Counted from the stretch's first letter, positions 54,136 to 64,000 are shown. The stretch: DNA of 64,000 nucleotides from Craterilacuibacter sp. RT1T (GCF_023502145.1 NZ_JAMFLI010000007.1:62001-126000), one strand, 5' to 3'. Numbers and translations are program-made. Notes: generated by a model not told the origin, from the letters alone.

Positions 54136-54489
54136 ATGGATAAGAAACAAACTCGACTCCGCCGCGCACGCAAAACTCGTGCACGCATTGCGGAGCTCAA
54201 GGTGGTGCGTCTGTCTGTACACCGCACCAACTGCCACATTTACGCTCAAATCATTGATGCGACCGGTAGTGTTGTGCTTGCCAGTGCTTCCAGCCTGGAA
54301 GCCGAAGTGCGCGCAACCATTACCAATGGTGGCAACGTAGATGCAGCTGTTGCAGTCGGCAAGCGTATTGCCGAAAAAGCTAAGGCTGCAGGCGTTCTGC
54401 AGGTTGCCTTCGACCGTTCGGGCTTCAACTACCACGGCCGTATCAAGGCCCTGGCTGATGCAGCTCGCGAACACGGCCTGCAATTCTAA
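54136..54489 (+). CDS. rplR: 50S ribosomal protein L18
   Basis: 117 residues: [38 protein letters not shown] and [27 protein letters not shown]. It binds 5S rRNA with L5. Confidence 0.98.
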   Translation: MDKKQTRLRRARKTRARIAELKVVRLSVHRTNCHIYAQIIDATGSVVLASASSLEAEVRATITNGGNVDAAVAVGKRIAEKAKAAGVLQVAFDRSGFNYHGRIKALADAAREHGLQF

Positions 54490-54502
54490 TTCGGAGTGAA
54501 GA

Positions 54503-55021
54503 ATGGCTAAGCACGAGATTGAAGATCGTGGCGACGGTCTGATCGAAAAGATGATCGGCGTCAACCGCGTCACCAAAGTGGTGAAGGGCGGTCGCATCAT
54601 GGCTTTCTCCGCTCTCACCGTTGTAGGTGATAGCGACGGCGGCATCGGCATGGGTAAGGGCAAGTCCAAGGAAGTGCCTGTTGCCGTGCAAAAAGCGATG
54701 GAGCAAGCCCGTCGCACCCTGGTGAAAATTCCGCTCAAGAACGGCACGCTGCATCACGCTGTTTTTGGCAAGCACGGTGCTACCACCGTCTTCATGCAGC
54801 CGGCCAAAGAAGGTACCGGTGTGAAGGCTGGCGGCCCGATGCGCGCGATTTTCGACGCCATGGGTGTGCGTAACGTTTCTGCCAAGGTTCATGGTTCGAC
54901 CAACCCGTACAACGTAGTTCGCGCTACCATTGACGGTCTGTTGAAGATCCAGACGCCTGCTCAGATCGCTGCCAAGCGTGGTCTGACCGTAGAAGAAATT
55001 CTGGGGGCGCATCATGACTAA
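54503..55021 (+). CDS. rpsE: 30S ribosomal protein S5
   Basis: 172 residues: dsRBD-like [32 protein letters not shown], loop [14 protein letters not shown], and [22 protein letters not shown]. It lies at the mRNA entry and has roles in accuracy. The 3' end overlaps rpmD by 8 nt. Confidence 0.98.
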   Translation: MAKHEIEDRGDGLIEKMIGVNRVTKVVKGGRIMAFSALTVVGDSDGGIGMGKGKSKEVPVAVQKAMEQARRTLVKIPLKNGTLHHAVFGKHGATTVFMQPAKEGTGVKAGGPMRAIFDAMGVRNVSAKVHGSTNPYNVVRATIDGLLKIQTPAQIAAKRGLTVEEILGAHHD

Positions 55022-55199
55022 TGCTAAGACTGTCAAAGTGACCCTGGTTAAGAGCCTGATCGGTCGCCTTGAGTCGCACAAAGCTTGTGCGCGTGGCCTG
55101 GGTCTGAAAAAGATCCGCCAGACTGTTGAAGTGCTGGATACCCCTGAGAATCGTGGCATGATCACGAAGATCAACTATCTGCTGAAATGCGAGGGCTAA
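55014..55199 (+). CDS. rpmD: 50S ribosomal protein L30
   Basis: 61 residues: [46 protein letters not shown]. Complete; the ATG lies inside rpsE, and rplO begins 1 nt after the stop. Confidence 0.97.
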   Translation: MTNAKTVKVTLVKSLIGRLESHKACARGLGLKKIRQTVEVLDTPENRGMITKINYLLKCEG

Positions 55200-55200
55200 C

Positions 55201-55635
55201 ATGGAACTGAATACCGTTAAGCCTGGCGTTGGCTCCAAGCACGCCAAGCGCCGTGTAGGTCGTGGCATGGGTAGTGGTCTGGGTAAGACTGCTGGTCGTG
55301 GTCACAAGGGTCAGAAGAGCCGTGCCGGTGGTTTCCACAAGGTCGGTTTTGAAGGCGGTCAGATGCCACTGCAGCGTCGTCTGCCTAAGCGTGGCTTCAA
55401 GTCGCTGTCCGCTGGCAAGACTTCTGAAGTACGTCTGTCCGATCTGGCTTCGCTGCCAGTTGACGAGATCGATCTGTTGGCTTTGAAGCAGGCTGGTCTG
55501 GCAACTACGCAGGCTTTGGCTGCTAAGGTCATCCTGTCCGGCACCATCGATCGCGCTGTTAAGCTGCGTGGTGTGGCTGTGACTGCTGGTGCCCGTGCTG
55601 CTATCAAAGCTGCGGGTGGCGTTATCGTTGAATAA
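55201..55635 (+). CDS. rplO: 50S ribosomal protein L15
   Basis: 144 residues: glycine/arginine-rich start ([29 protein letters not shown]) and a C-terminal globular domain ([25 protein letters not shown]). A late-assembly 23S rRNA binder. Confidence 0.98.
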   Translation: MELNTVKPGVGSKHAKRRVGRGMGSGLGKTAGRGHKGQKSRAGGFHKVGFEGGQMPLQRRLPKRGFKSLSAGKTSEVRLSDLASLPVDEIDLLALKQAGLATTQALAAKVILSGTIDRAVKLRGVAVTAGARAAIKAAGGVIVE

Positions 55636-55646
55636 GGCGTAAGTAC

Positions 55647-56966
55647 GTGGCGAATACTTCTCTAGTGGCAAACACCAATAAATTTGGTGATCTCAAGCGT
55701 CGCATCTGGTTTTTGATCGGCGCCCTGATCGTATACCGTATTGGTGCGCATATTCCGGTACCCGGGATCAACCCTGCCGAGCTAGCGAAGTTGTTCCAGT
55801 CGTCGCAAACGGGTCTGCTGGACATGTTCAACATGTTTTCCGGCGGAGCCTTGTCGAGATTTACGGTTTTTGCCATCGGCATCATGCCGTACATCTCGGC
55901 CTCTATTATTCTGCAGCTGGGCTCCGAGGTTGTACCTCAGCTCAAGCAGCTGAAGAAGGAGGGCGATGCGGGGCGTCGTAAGATAACCCAGTACACGCGT
56001 TATGCGACCGTTTTGCTTGCGACTTTCCAAAGTTTCGGCATTGCGGTGATGCTCCACAAGCAGCCTAATCTGGTGGTTGTCGGTCAGTGGGAGTTTTATC
56101 TCTCGACCGTAGTAACCCTGGTGACGGGTACAATGTTCCTGATGTGGTTGGGCGAACAGATTACAGAGCGAGGTATCGGTAACGGTATTTCCCTGATTAT
56201 CTGTGCCGGTATCGCATCGGGTGTGCCTGCTGCCATCGGCAAGACTTTGACGCTTACCGGTCAGGGTTCTTTGCCCGTGTTGTTTGCGATTCTCCTGTTT
56301 GTCGGAGTGATTGCCGTAACCTATCTGGTTGTGTTCGTAGAACGCGGTCAGCGCAAGGTTCTGGTCAATTACGCCAAGCGTCAGGTAGGCAATCGTGTGC
56401 AGCAGGGACAAAGTACGCACCTGCCGTTGAAGCTCAATATGGCCGGGGTGATTCCGCCGATTTTTGCATCCAGCATCATTCTGTTTCCTGCGACTGCTCT
56501 CGGGTGGTTCGGTAGCGGAGAGGGTGTCGGTTGGTTGAAGTCGATTGCAGATAAACTGCATCCAGGTCAGCCGCTGTATGTCCTGCTGTATGCTGCAGCG
56601 ATTATTTTCTTCTGTTACTTCTATACCGCCTTGGTATTCAATCCTAAGGAAACGGCAGATAACCTGAAGAAAAGTGGGGCTTTTATTCCCGGTATCCGTC
56701 CAGGCGAGCAGACTTCCCGTTATATCGAGAAGATCATTCTGCGGCTGACATTGATTGGTGCCGTTTACATTACTCTGGTATGTCTGTTGCCGGAGTTCCT
56801 GATCCTGAAGTGGAATGTTCCATTCTACTTTGGCGGGACTTCGCTGCTGATTATCGTGGTGGTGACAATGGATCTGATGGCGCAGGTTCAGTCCTATGTG
56901 CTGTCTCACCAGTATGAAAGCTTGCTGAAGAAGGCAAACTTCAAGGGTAATGGCCTTACCCGTTGA
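55647..56966 (+). CDS. secY: Preprotein translocase channel SecY
   Basis: 439 residues starting with GTG 55647 ([19 protein letters not shown]). Ten membrane helices are expected and visible; landmarks are [14 protein letters not shown] (first helix/plug entry), [20 protein letters not shown] (plug region and second helix) and [22 protein letters not shown]. SecY with SecE forms the protein-conducting channel. The GTG start and weak ribosome-binding site suggest coupling to rplO. Confidence 0.98.
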   Translation: MANTSLVANTNKFGDLKRRIWFLIGALIVYRIGAHIPVPGINPAELAKLFQSSQTGLLDMFNMFSGGALSRFTVFAIGIMPYISASIILQLGSEVVPQLKQLKKEGDAGRRKITQYTRYATVLLATFQSFGIAVMLHKQPNLVVVGQWEFYLSTVVTLVTGTMFLMWLGEQITERGIGNGISLIICAGIASGVPAAIGKTLTLTGQGSLPVLFAILLFVGVIAVTYLVVFVERGQRKVLVNYAKRQVGNRVQQGQSTHLPLKLNMAGVIPPIFASSIILFPATALGWFGSGEGVGWLKSIADKLHPGQPLYVLLYAAAIIFFCYFYTALVFNPKETADNLKKSGAFIPGIRPGEQTSRYIEKIILRLTLIGAVYITLVCLLPEFLILKWNVPFYFGGTSLLIIVVVTMDLMAQVQSYVLSHQYESLLKKANFKGNGLTR

Positions 56967-57138
56967 TATACCGAGTTCGCTGGGTTATTTGGCTAGGAAG
57001 ATACGATCCAGATGCAGGGCGGGGTTGTTATGACTCCGCCCGCTACGGACTTCATGGTCAAACTGAATCTGGGTATGTAGTCACCGGATAATGCTTGTTT
57101 TTGGTCGTGGCCTTCGGGTCTAGGCTACAGACGGGCAA

Positions 57139-57175
57139 GGAAAAGTCGGCGATATATGCTGATTTTCCGTTTTTC
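57139..57175 (+). terminator. Rho-independent terminator between secY and rpmJ
   Basis: GGAAAA(G)TCGGC, a loop GATATAT, GCTGATTTTCC, then GTTTTTC. The stem is 11 bp with one bulged G. A second hairpin, GGGCGGGG / CTCCGCCC at 57017-57041, precedes it. The 271-nt gap 56967-57237 contains no gene that I can find, and in particular no infA. Confidence 0.8.
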
Positions 57176-57237
57176 GGGTGGTCATCGTGCTCCAGGCGAA
57201 GTAACGCTAGCTCTTTCGTGTTCGATAAGGAACTGAT

Positions 57238-57351
57238 ATGCGAGTACAACCTTCGGTAAAGAAAATTTGCCGTAATTGCAAGATCATTCGCCGCAACCGT
57301 GTGGTTCGCGTGATTTGCACTGATCCCCGTCACAAACAGAAACAAGGCTAA
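57238..57351 (+). CDS. rpmJ: 50S ribosomal protein L36 (zinc form)
   Basis: 37 residues: [20 protein letters not shown], then [17 protein letters not shown]. Cys11, Cys14, Cys27 and His32 make the zinc ribbon of the C+ form. ATAAGGAACTGAT is a good ribosome-binding site. It lies 63 nt after a terminator and 3 nt before the alpha-operon promoter, so it may be transcribed from a promoter not recognised here. Confidence 0.97.
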   Translation: MRVQPSVKKICRNCKIIRRNRVVRVICTDPRHKQKQG

Positions 57352-57354
57352 CAT

Positions 57355-57383
57355 TTGTTAGCCGGAAGCTTGCGTGGTACAAT
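57355..57383 (+). promoter_or_regulatory. Sigma-70 promoter for rpsM-rpsK-rpsD-rpoA-rplQ, embedded in a hairpin
   Basis: TTGTTA (57355-57360), 17-bp spacer, TACAAT (57378-57383). The -10 box is the loop of AAGCTTGCG-TGGTACAAT-CGCAAGCTT (57366-57392), which is followed by TTTTC. In RNA coming from upstream this would be a terminator; in DNA it is the promoter. Confidence 0.8.
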
Positions 57384-57414
57384 CGCAAGCTTTTCTAGGT
57401 CTTAAGGATAGACT

Positions 57415-57777
57415 ATGGCCCGTATTGCAGGGGTAAACATCCCCAATCATGCGCACGCCGTTATCGGCCTGCAAGCAATCTACGGCATCGGCCAGACCCG
57501 CGCTAAGCAGATCTGTGCAACCGTTGGCGTAAATCCTGCCTCTAAGGTCAAAGATCTGACCGATGTGGAGATGGAATCGCTGCGTGAGGCTGTTGCCAAG
57601 TTCACCGTAGAAGGTGATCTGCGTCGCGAAGTTACCATGAGCATCAAGCGATTGATGGACATGGGCTCCTATCGTGGCCTTCGCCATCGCCGTGGCCTGC
57701 CGTGCCGCGGTCAGCGTACCCGCACTAATGCTCGTACCCGCAAGGGACCGCGCAAAGCGATCGCTGGCAAGAAGTAA
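57415..57777 (+). CDS. rpsM: 30S ribosomal protein S13
   Basis: 120 residues: [34 protein letters not shown] and the C-terminal tail [27 protein letters not shown], which reaches the P-site tRNA. AAGGATAGACT precedes the ATG. Confidence 0.98.
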   Translation: MARIAGVNIPNHAHAVIGLQAIYGIGQTRAKQICATVGVNPASKVKDLTDVEMESLREAVAKFTVEGDLRREVTMSIKRLMDMGSYRGLRHRRGLPCRGQRTRTNARTRKGPRKAIAGKK

Positions 57778-57794
57778 TTTAAAGGATCTCTGAA

Positions 57795-58190
57795 ATGGCT
57801 AAAGCAAACACAGCAGGTCGTGTACGCAAAAAAGTGCGCAAAAGCGTAAGCGAGGGCATCGTCCACGTTCATGCTTCCTTTAATAACACCATCATCACCA
57901 TCACTGACCGTCAAGGGAATGCTTTGTCTTGGGCTACCTCCGGCGGTGCTGGTTTTAAAGGTTCGCGCAAAAGTACACCGTTTGCAGCTCAGGTAGCTGC
58001 AGAACATGCTGGTAAAGTTGCCCAAGAATATGGTGTAAAGAATCTGGAAGTTCGCATCAAGGGCCCAGGCCCAGGTCGCGAATCTGCAGTTCGTGCTCTC
58101 AACTCGCTTGGCTTCAAAATTACCAGCATCTCCGACGTGACGCCGGTGCCGCACAACGGCTGCCGTCCGCCCAAAAAACGTCGTATCTAA
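57795..58190 (+). CDS. rpsK: 30S ribosomal protein S11
   Basis: 131 residues: [46 protein letters not shown], ending [18 protein letters not shown]. It lies on the 30S platform near the Shine-Dalgarno helix. Confidence 0.98.
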   Translation: MAKANTAGRVRKKVRKSVSEGIVHVHASFNNTIITITDRQGNALSWATSGGAGFKGSRKSTPFAAQVAAEHAGKVAQEYGVKNLEVRIKGPGPGRESAVRALNSLGFKITSISDVTPVPHNGCRPPKKRRI

Positions 58191-58208
58191 TTCGGAGAGT
58201 GTGAGAAC

Positions 58209-58829
58209 ATGGCACGTTATATCGGCCCAAAATGTAAACTCGCGCGTCGCGAAGGCACGGATCTGTTCCTGAAAAGCGCGCGTCGTGCACTTGATTCCAA
58301 GTGCAAGCTCGACACCCCACCTGGCCAGCACGGTGCTCGTAAGACCCGTCTGTCCGAGTATGGTGTTCAGCTGCGTGAGAAGCAAAAAATTCGTCGTATC
58401 TACGGCGTCCTGGAACGTCAGTTCCGCAACTACTTCGCTGAAGCCGTACGCCGCAAGGGTTCGACTGGCGAAAACCTGTTGCAGATCCTCGAGTCCCGTC
58501 TGGACAACGTAGTGTATCGCGTAGGTATCGGTTCGACTCGTGCAGAAGCACGTCAGCTCGTCAGCCACAAGGCTGTGACTGTTAATGGTCAAACCGTGAA
58601 TATCCCGTCCTACCAGGTTAAGGCCGGTGACGTGATTTCCGTTCGCGAAAAGAGCAAGAAGCAGGTTCGTATCCAGGAAGCCCTGGCGCTCGCAGAGCAG
58701 ATCGGTTTCCCGTCTTGGGTCGCAGTTGACACCAAGAAGATGGAAGGTGTCTTCAAGACTGTTCCGGAGCGTTCCGAACTGTCTAGCGATATCAATGAAC
58801 AGCTTGTTGTGGAATTCTACTCCAAGTAA
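58209..58829 (+). CDS. rpsD: 30S ribosomal protein S4
   Basis: 206 residues: [55 protein letters not shown], and the S4 RNA-binding domain [33 protein letters not shown]. In E. coli it represses the alpha operon. The C-terminal VEFYSK is standard. Confidence 0.98.
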   Translation: MARYIGPKCKLARREGTDLFLKSARRALDSKCKLDTPPGQHGARKTRLSEYGVQLREKQKIRRIYGVLERQFRNYFAEAVRRKGSTGENLLQILESRLDNVVYRVGIGSTRAEARQLVSHKAVTVNGQTVNIPSYQVKAGDVISVREKSKKQVRIQEALALAEQIGFPSWVAVDTKKMEGVFKTVPERSELSSDINEQLVVEFYSK

Positions 58830-58851
58830 TCGCTAGCTCTAGGGAATGTCT

Positions 58852-59835
58852 ATGCAAAACAACGCTTCGGAATTTCTTAAACCCCGTCTGATCGATGTTC
58901 AGCCGGTAAGTGCTACCCATGCCCGCGTTTCTATGGAACCGTTCGAGCGTGGCTATGCACATACCTTGGGTAACGCTCTGCGTCGCATCCTGCTGTCGTC
59001 GATGCCGGGCTTTGCTCCGACCGAAGTGACCATCGCTGGCGTTTTGCATGAGTATTCCGCACTTGATGGCGTTCGGGAGGATGTTGTAGATATCCTCCTG
59101 AACCTCAAGGGCGTGGTGCTTAAGCTGCATGGTCGTGACAGTGTCGTTCTGACCCTCAAGAAAGAGGGGCAGGGTCCTGTTCTGGCTAGCGATATCGATT
59201 TGCCGCACGATGTGGAAGTGATTAATCCTGACCACGTTATCTGCCATCTTTCGGCAGGCGGTAAGATCGAAATGGAGATCAAGGTTGAAAAGGGCCGTGG
59301 CTACCAGCCGGTTTCCACGCGCGTCAACAATGATGAAAACCGTTCGATTGGTACCATTCAACTCGATTCGTCGTTTTCGCCGCTCAACCGTGTCAGCTTT
59401 GCTGTTGAAAGCGCACGTGTAGAACAGCGTACCGACCTTGACCGTCTGGTCATGGATATCGAGACCAATGGTGTCATCGAGCCGGAAGAGGCTGTCCGCG
59501 AGGCTGCCCGCATCCTGATTGACCAGTTGTCCATTTTCGCCGATCTCCAGGGCACGACGGTAGAAGTCATCGAAGAAAAGCAGCCTCCGATCGATCCGAT
59601 CTTGCTGCGCCCCGTCGACGATCTCGAACTGACGGTACGTTCGGCCAACTGCCTTAAGGCTGAGAACATCTATTACATCGGTGATCTGATTCAGCGCACC
59701 GAAACCGAGCTTCTGAAAACTCCGAACCTCGGCCGTAAGTCTCTGAACGAGATTAAGGAAGTTCTTGCCTCTAAAGGTCTGACTCTGGGCATGAAGCTCG
59801 AGAACTGGCCACCGGCAGGGCTCGAAAAACCGTAA
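58852..59835 (+). CDS. rpoA: RNA polymerase subunit alpha
   Basis: 327 residues from ATG 58852 ([17 protein letters not shown]). The AGGGA sequence is at proper distance for this ATG, while the ATG two codons earlier is only one base from it. The N-terminal assembly domain ([32 protein letters not shown]) is joined to the C-terminal domain ([62 protein letters not shown]) that binds UP elements and activators. Confidence 0.98.
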   Translation: MQNNASEFLKPRLIDVQPVSATHARVSMEPFERGYAHTLGNALRRILLSSMPGFAPTEVTIAGVLHEYSALDGVREDVVDILLNLKGVVLKLHGRDSVVLTLKKEGQGPVLASDIDLPHDVEVINPDHVICHLSAGGKIEMEIKVEKGRGYQPVSTRVNNDENRSIGTIQLDSSFSPLNRVSFAVESARVEQRTDLDRLVMDIETNGVIEPEEAVREAARILIDQLSIFADLQGTTVEVIEEKQPPIDPILLRPVDDLELTVRSANCLKAENIYYIGDLIQRTETELLKTPNLGRKSLNEIKEVLASKGLTLGMKLENWPPAGLEKP

Positions 59836-59859
59836 GGTTTGGGATAAAAGGACAATAGA

Positions 59860-60252
59860 ATGCGTCATCGTTATAGCAATCGTAAACTGAATCGCACGAC
59901 CAGCCATCGTCTGGCCATGCTCCGTAATATGGCGGTATCGCTGCTGCGTCACGAAGTTATCGTGACTACGCTGCCTAAAGCCAAGGAGCTGCGTCGTGTT
60001 GCCGAGCCGCTTATCACGCTTGGTAAAAAGCCGTGCCTGGCCAACCGCCGTCTGGCGTTTGACCGCACCCGTGATCGCGAGATCGTGGGCAAACTGTTCG
60101 ACGTTCTGGGCGAGCGTTATGCTACCCGTAACGGCGGCTATGTTCGCATCCTGAAATACGGTTTCCGTAAGGGCGACAACGCTCCTATGGCTCTGGTAGA
60201 GCTGGTAGACCGTCCGGAAGGTGAAGCTGTCGTTGTTGACGACGCTGAATAA
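59860..60252 (+). CDS. rplQ: 50S ribosomal protein L17
   Basis: 130 residues: [52 protein letters not shown]. Last gene of the ribosomal block, ending 14 nt before the bidirectional terminator. Confidence 0.98.
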   Translation: MRHRYSNRKLNRTTSHRLAMLRNMAVSLLRHEVIVTTLPKAKELRRVAEPLITLGKKPCLANRRLAFDRTRDREIVGKLFDVLGERYATRNGGYVRILKYGFRKGDNAPMALVELVDRPEGEAVVVDDAE

Positions 60253-60265
60253 GCCGACGCAGTTT

Positions 60266-60297
60266 AAAAAAGGCCATCCTGCGGGATGGCCTTTTTG
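60266..60297. terminator. Bidirectional terminator between rplQ and the MocR-type regulator gene
   Basis: AAAAAGGCCATCC, loop TGCG, GGATGGCCTTTTT: a 13-bp stem with an A-run and a U-run on opposite sides, serving both convergent transcripts. Confidence 0.93.
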
Positions 60298-61707
60298 TTA
60301 TTTACCGTCCAGAAAATCCCATAGCAGGCTGTTGCGGCTATAGGCGACATTGAAGCGCCACCAATCCTGATAGCCGTCGCTGCTGGAAAACAGCTTGCCC
60401 GGTGCCAACATAATGCCCTGCTTGCGCGCACGCTCGGTCAGATTGGCGGCATCGCAGCTGGCAGGAGGTTTTGCCAGCAAGAAGAGGCCGTGTTCAGGTT
60501 GGGCAAACAAGCTCCAGCCGGCCGCGTGAAAGCGCTGTTGGCAGAGGTATTGCGCCTGGCTCAGCGCATCGCGCGCATCATCCAGCTGGCGGCGGCTGCC
60601 TGGCGCACCGTTCAGCTCCATCACCAGCATTTCATTCAATACCGGCGTAGTAAGCCCGGAGATCATTTTGTAACGCAGCAGCAGTTCGCTATGCCCGCTG
60701 TGGCTGGCGACATAGCCCACCCGCAAGCCGGGTGCCAGCGACTTGGAAAAGCTGCCGATATACAGGCTTTTACCGGGTGCTGCCAGCGAGCACAAAGGGG
60801 GTTGCGGCTTGGGGTGGAAAGGCTGGGCGACATTGTCTTCCACCACGATACAGTCGTGCGCATCCATCAGCTTCATCACAGCATGGGCCGTTGCCAGTGT
60901 ATAGCTGGCACCGGTCGGATTGTGCAGCAGCGGATTGGTAAAAAACAGTTTCGGCTTGTGCCTGACCAAGAGAGCCTCAAGTTGCACCAGATCCGGCCCC
61001 TGTGCCGTCCAGGGTACGCCGACCAGATTGAAGCCCCTGAAGCGCAGGCAGGAGATCAGGTTGCAATAGCCAGGCTCGTCGATAAACAGCGTGTCCCCAG
61101 GGCGGGCTAGTGTGCAGGCCACCATATCCAATGCCTTGCTCGCGCCCTGGGTTAGGATGATGTGCTCGGGCGAAACATCCAGATGTTCCCGGGCTAGCTG
61201 ACGGGCGATTTCACTTCGTAAGGGGGCATAGCCCTTGGGGTCGCCATAAGGATGGAAAGGTTCGTTGCGTCGAGCGATGGCCCGCATGGCCCGCGCATTG
61301 GCTTCTCGGTCATACCAGTGCTCCGGCAGCCAGCCGCAACCCGCCATCAGCAGCTTGCTGTCGCGTTGATAAATGCGGCTTAGCAGCCAGTCGTCGTCCA
61401 CTGGCAAAGTGTTCAGCGCAGGGGAGGGAGGGGCTGACTGACGGCCTTGTGCCGCAACATAGTAGCCCGAGCCTTTACGGGAAACTGTATAGCCTCTGCT
61501 GACCAGGCGCTGATAGGCTTCGCTGACTGTAAAGGTACTGATCTGGTGCTCTTGGGCATATTGGCGTACGGAAGGCAGGCGGCTGCCGGGCGGTAATATA
61601 CCCTGATCGATGCTGTCGCACAGGCGCATCACGATTTGCTCGGCCAGTGTGGCGTTTGCGGCTTTGCCCATAGGTTTCGTCTTGGCTGCTTGCGATTCTT
61701 TTAGCAT
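60298..61707 (-). CDS. MocR/PdxR-type transcription regulator (GntR HTH fused to aminotransferase-like domain)
   Basis: 469 residues. Residues 15-85 are a GntR winged helix (LAEQIVMRLCDSIDQGILPPGSRLPSVRQYAQEHQISTFTVSEAYQRLVSRGYTV). Residues 120-469 are a fold-type-I aminotransferase-like domain with PLP lysine in YIGSFSKSLAPGLRVGYV. These proteins sense PLP or an amino-compound adduct and control the adjacent gene. It is divergent from an omega-amino-acid aminotransferase gene, the likely target. ATG 61707 is used; MGKAANATLAEQ at 61671 is an alternative. Confidence 0.9.
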   Translation of the reverse strand: MLKESQAAKTKPMGKAANATLAEQIVMRLCDSIDQGILPPGSRLPSVRQYAQEHQISTFTVSEAYQRLVSRGYTVSRKGSGYYVAAQGRQSAPPSPALNTLPVDDDWLLSRIYQRDSKLLMAGCGWLPEHWYDREANARAMRAIARRNEPFHPYGDPKGYAPLRSEIARQLAREHLDVSPEHIILTQGASKALDMVACTLARPGDTLFIDEPGYCNLISCLRFRGFNLVGVPWTAQGPDLVQLEALLVRHKPKLFFTNPLLHNPTGASYTLATAHAVMKLMDAHDCIVVEDNVAQPFHPKPQPPLCSLAAPGKSLYIGSFSKSLAPGLRVGYVASHSGHSELLLRYKMISGLTTPVLNEMLVMELNGAPGSRRQLDDARDALSQAQYLCQQRFHAAGWSLFAQPEHGLFLLAKPPASCDAANLTERARKQGIMLAPGKLFSSSDGYQDWWRFNVAYSRNSLLWDFLDGK

Positions 61708-61754
61708 AACCGCTTATTGTGGCGAGTACAGCCTCTGCCGCTCTTTTGCTGTAA

Positions 61755-61779
61755 CTGTACAGTGCATATTTCTGTACAG
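61755..61779. promoter_or_regulatory. Pair of CTGTACAG palindromes in the divergent control region
   Basis: CTGTACAG at 61755-61762 and again at 61772-61779, centre to centre 17 bp, in the 165-nt region between the divergent regulator and aminotransferase genes. Being self-complementary, each copy is a palindrome and the two are also direct repeats. MocR proteins often bind two repeated half-sites of this kind. Confidence 0.6.
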
Positions 61780-61872
61780 ATTGCTGCTTTTCGAACTAAC
61801 TGCCTCTGTTATGCCATCTTGCTCCTGTCTACATTGCTGCTCATGGCACGCATGTGCAATGAGGAGAAAACC

Positions 61873-63189
61873 ATGACCCAGGATCAGATGCAGGCTTACT
61901 GGATGCCCTTTACATCCAATCGCCATTTCAAGAGCGCACCGCGCATGCTGGTTTCGGCCGATGGCATGTATTACCGCGACGATTTGGATCGGCAGATTCT
62001 GGATGGCTGTGCCGGTTTGTGGTGTGTGAACGCAGGCCACAACCGCCAGCCCATTGTTGAGGCCATCCAAAAACAGGCGGCCACACTGGATTATGCCCCT
62101 CCTTTCCAGATCGGCCATCCCAAGGCATTCGAGGCGGCTGAGCAGCTGGCGGCAATGGCGCCGGCCGGTTTGTCCAAGGTGTTCTTCGTCAATTCGGGTT
62201 CCGAGGCTGCAGACACGGCGCTAAAGATGGCGATTGCCTACCACCGCGTAAGGGGGGATGCAGCAAGGGTCAAGCTGGTGGGGCGCGAGCGCGGTTACCA
62301 TGGTGTCAATTTTGGCGGTATTTCGGTCGGTGGCATTGCAGGTAACCGCAAGCTGTTCCCGGTCAGCCTGCCGACGGTAGACCATATCAAGAGCACGCAT
62401 GATCTGGCACGCAATGCCTTTAGCCGCGGCGAGCCCGAGTTCGGTGCCGAGCTGGCAGACGAACTGGAGGCGCGCATCACGACCTTGCATGACCCTTCCA
62501 CCATCGCTGCGGTCATTGTCGAGCCTATGGCCGGCTCGACCGGGGTGCTGATTCCACCCAAGGGCTATCTGAAGCGGCTGCGTGAAATCTGCGACAAATA
62601 CGGCATCCTGCTTATTTTTGATGAGGTCATCACCGGCTTTGGCCGTCTGGGTGCCGACTGGGCCGCCAACCGCTTTGATGTCCTGCCCGATATTATTACC
62701 TGTGCCAAAGGGCTGACCAATGGCGTCGTACCGATGGGTGCCTTGCTGATCAAGCCCGAGATCCATGATGCCTTTATGGCGGCTGCGGCAGACCGGGCTA
62801 TCGAATTCCCGCATGGTTATACCTACTCGGCACATCCGCTAGCTTGCGCTGCGGCGATTGCGACGCTGGATGTCTACCGTCAGGATGGCTTGTTCGAGCG
62901 TGCCGCAACTCTGGCGCCACGTTTTGAAGACAAGGTGCATGCGCTGCGTGGCGAGCGCCATATCAAGGACATCCGCAATCTTGGACTGGTTGCCGGCATC
63001 GAGCTGGAGAGCCGGCCGGGTGCGCCGGGCGCGCGCGGCATGGATGTCTTTCTCAAATGCTGGGAAAAGGGCGTACTGGTGCGCTTTACCGGCGACATCA
63101 TCGCCTGCTCGCCGCCTTTGATTATCAGCGAACAGGAAATCGACACCCTGTTTAGCGTGATTGGCGAAGCCATTCACGAAACCGAATAA
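61873..63189 (+). CDS. Omega-amino acid--pyruvate aminotransferase (class III, beta-alanine:pyruvate type)
   Basis: 438 residues from ATG 61873 ([26 protein letters not shown]), with GAGGAGAAAACC upstream. Typical class-III features: [59 protein letters not shown] and the PLP lysine in [16 protein letters not shown]. It transfers the amino group of beta-alanine or similar omega-amino acids to pyruvate, giving malonate semialdehyde. The downstream semialdehyde dehydrogenase supports beta-alanine as substrate. The 5' extension of the reading frame overlaps the control region and is not used. Confidence 0.92.
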   Translation: MTQDQMQAYWMPFTSNRHFKSAPRMLVSADGMYYRDDLDRQILDGCAGLWCVNAGHNRQPIVEAIQKQAATLDYAPPFQIGHPKAFEAAEQLAAMAPAGLSKVFFVNSGSEAADTALKMAIAYHRVRGDAARVKLVGRERGYHGVNFGGISVGGIAGNRKLFPVSLPTVDHIKSTHDLARNAFSRGEPEFGAELADELEARITTLHDPSTIAAVIVEPMAGSTGVLIPPKGYLKRLREICDKYGILLIFDEVITGFGRLGADWAANRFDVLPDIITCAKGLTNGVVPMGALLIKPEIHDAFMAAAADRAIEFPHGYTYSAHPLACAAAIATLDVYRQDGLFERAATLAPRFEDKVHALRGERHIKDIRNLGLVAGIELESRPGAPGARGMDVFLKCWEKGVLVRFTGDIIACSPPLIISEQEIDTLFSVIGEAIHETE

Positions 63190-63203
63190 TAAGGAAACCC
63201 ATC

Positions 63204-64000
63204 ATGCAAAGCATTGCCCATTTTATTGGCGGTGAGCATTACGCCGGCCAGAGCGAAAGACATAGCGAAGTTTTCAATCCTGCATTGGGCGAAGTGATTG
63301 CCCATGTGCCCTTGGCGACGCTGGATGAAGTCAATGCCGCCGTAGCCTGCGCGCGCCGTGCCTTTCCGGCCTGGGCCGAAACGCCGCCGCTTAAGCGCGC
63401 ACGGGTCATGTTCAAATTCAAGGCATTGCTGGAAGAAAACCAGCAAAAAATAGCCGAGCTGATTTCCCGCGAGCACGGCAAGGTCGTCTCCGATGCCATG
63501 GGCGAGGTGACGCGCGGTCTGGAGGTGGTGGAGTTTGCCTGCGGGATTCCGCAGCTGCTCAAGGGTGAATTTACCGAACAGGTGGGCGGCGGTATCGATA
63601 GCCATTCCATGCGCCAGCCCTTGGGCGTGGTTGCCGGGATTACACCATTCAACTTCCCGGCCATGGTGCCGATGTGGATGTTCCCGGTCGCCATCGCCTG
63701 TGGCAATACCTTTATTCTCAAGCCATCCGAACGCGACCCGTCGACGGCGCTGTTGCTGGCCGACTTGCTCAAGCAGGCGGGTCTGCCGGACGGCGTATTT
63801 AATGTGGTGCATGGCGACAAGGTCGCGGTGGATGCGCTACTGACCCATCCGGAGGTGGCGGCCTTGAGTTTTGTCGGCTCGACGCCGATTGCCCGCTACA
63901 TTTATGAAACCGGTGCCCATCATGGTAAGCGGGTGCAGGCATTGGGCGGTGCCAAGAACCATCTGGTCGTGATGCCGGATGCGGATCTGGATGGCACGGT
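63204..64000 (+). CDS. mmsA: Methylmalonate/malonate-semialdehyde dehydrogenase (CoA-acylating), truncated by right window edge
   Basis: The first 265 codons are present from ATG 63204 ([32 protein letters not shown]), 14 nt after the aminotransferase stop with AAGGAAACCCATC upstream. The MmsA signature is clear: [65 protein letters not shown], and [17 protein letters not shown]. The catalytic cysteine lies beyond the window. It would convert malonate semialdehyde to acetyl-CoA, completing beta-alanine breakdown. Confidence 0.93.
   Translation, partial: MQSIAHFIGGEHYAGQSERHSEVFNPALGEVIAHVPLATLDEVNAAVACARRAFPAWAETPPLKRARVMFKFKALLEENQQKIAELISREHGKVVSDAMGEVTRGLEVVEFACGIPQLLKGEFTEQVGGGIDSHSMRQPLGVVAGITPFNFPAMVPMWMFPVAIACGNTFILKPSERDPSTALLLADLLKQAGLPDGVFNVVHGDKVAVDALLTHPEVAALSFVGSTPIARYIYETGAHHGKRVQALGGAKNHLVVMPDADLDGT

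Noticed and set aside
56967-57237. Decayed infA after secY
   Set aside because: No frame shows IF-1 sequence such as a GKMRKNYIRI-like block, even allowing frameshifts by eye.

Overview
The window is chromosomal DNA of a beta-proteobacterium, most likely a member of the Neisseriales (Chromobacteriaceae or Chitinibacteraceae type). The evidence is the string tRNA-Tyr-Gly-Thr, tuf, tRNA-Trp, secE, nusG running straight into the L11-L1-L10-L7/L12-rpoBC block, an RpoA and RpoH of Neisseria-like sequence, type IV pilins next to PglL-type glycosyltransferases, and frequent TACAAT -10 boxes. The genus cannot be fixed from the sequence alone.

Left part (1-27.8 kb), housekeeping and accessory genes. 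A large FAD/4Fe-4S dehydrogenase runs off the left edge. An lptD-surA-pdxA operon (outer-membrane biogenesis plus vitamin B6) is divergent from amgK-murU (peptidoglycan recycling). Then come ruvC-ruvA-NYN/LOTUS gene-ruvB (Holliday junction processing with an unusual putative nuclease inside), a small membrane protein, and a field of palindromic (REP-like) repeats around a DUF559 nuclease gene. proB, a large protein with a PilZ-like motif, two type IV pilin genes and two tandem pilin-glycosylation ligase (PglL/TfpO) paralogues follow. One ligase carries a REP composite inside its reading frame. rpoH has a near-perfect CIRCE operator. ftsX-ftsE-ftsY and the divergent rsmD close this part.

Middle and right (27.8-60.3 kb), the translation/transcription superblock. 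A ferredoxin gene is followed by three tRNAs, tufB, tRNA-Trp, secE, nusG, rplK, rplA, a second identical tRNA-Thr, rplJ, rplL, rpoB, rpoC, rpsL, rpsG, fusA, tufA, then S10, spc and alpha operon genes through rplQ. Gene order is classical, with local oddities. A tRNA-Thr gene sits in the L10 leader. Terminator-type hairpins lie before secE, between rpsJ and rplC, and between secY and rpmJ. infA is missing after secY. The spc and alpha operons have their own consensus-like promoters built into palindromes.

Right edge (60.3-64 kb). A MocR-type PLP regulator is divergent from an omega-amino-acid:pyruvate aminotransferase and a truncated methylmalonate/malonate-semialdehyde dehydrogenase. This is a likely beta-alanine (or related omega-amino acid) catabolic operon with paired palindromic operator candidates in the shared control region.

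No phage, integrase, transposase or CRISPR array is visible. The mobile-looking material is the REP-type palindromes, concentrated at 13.2-14.4 kb and 19.1-22.8 kb.
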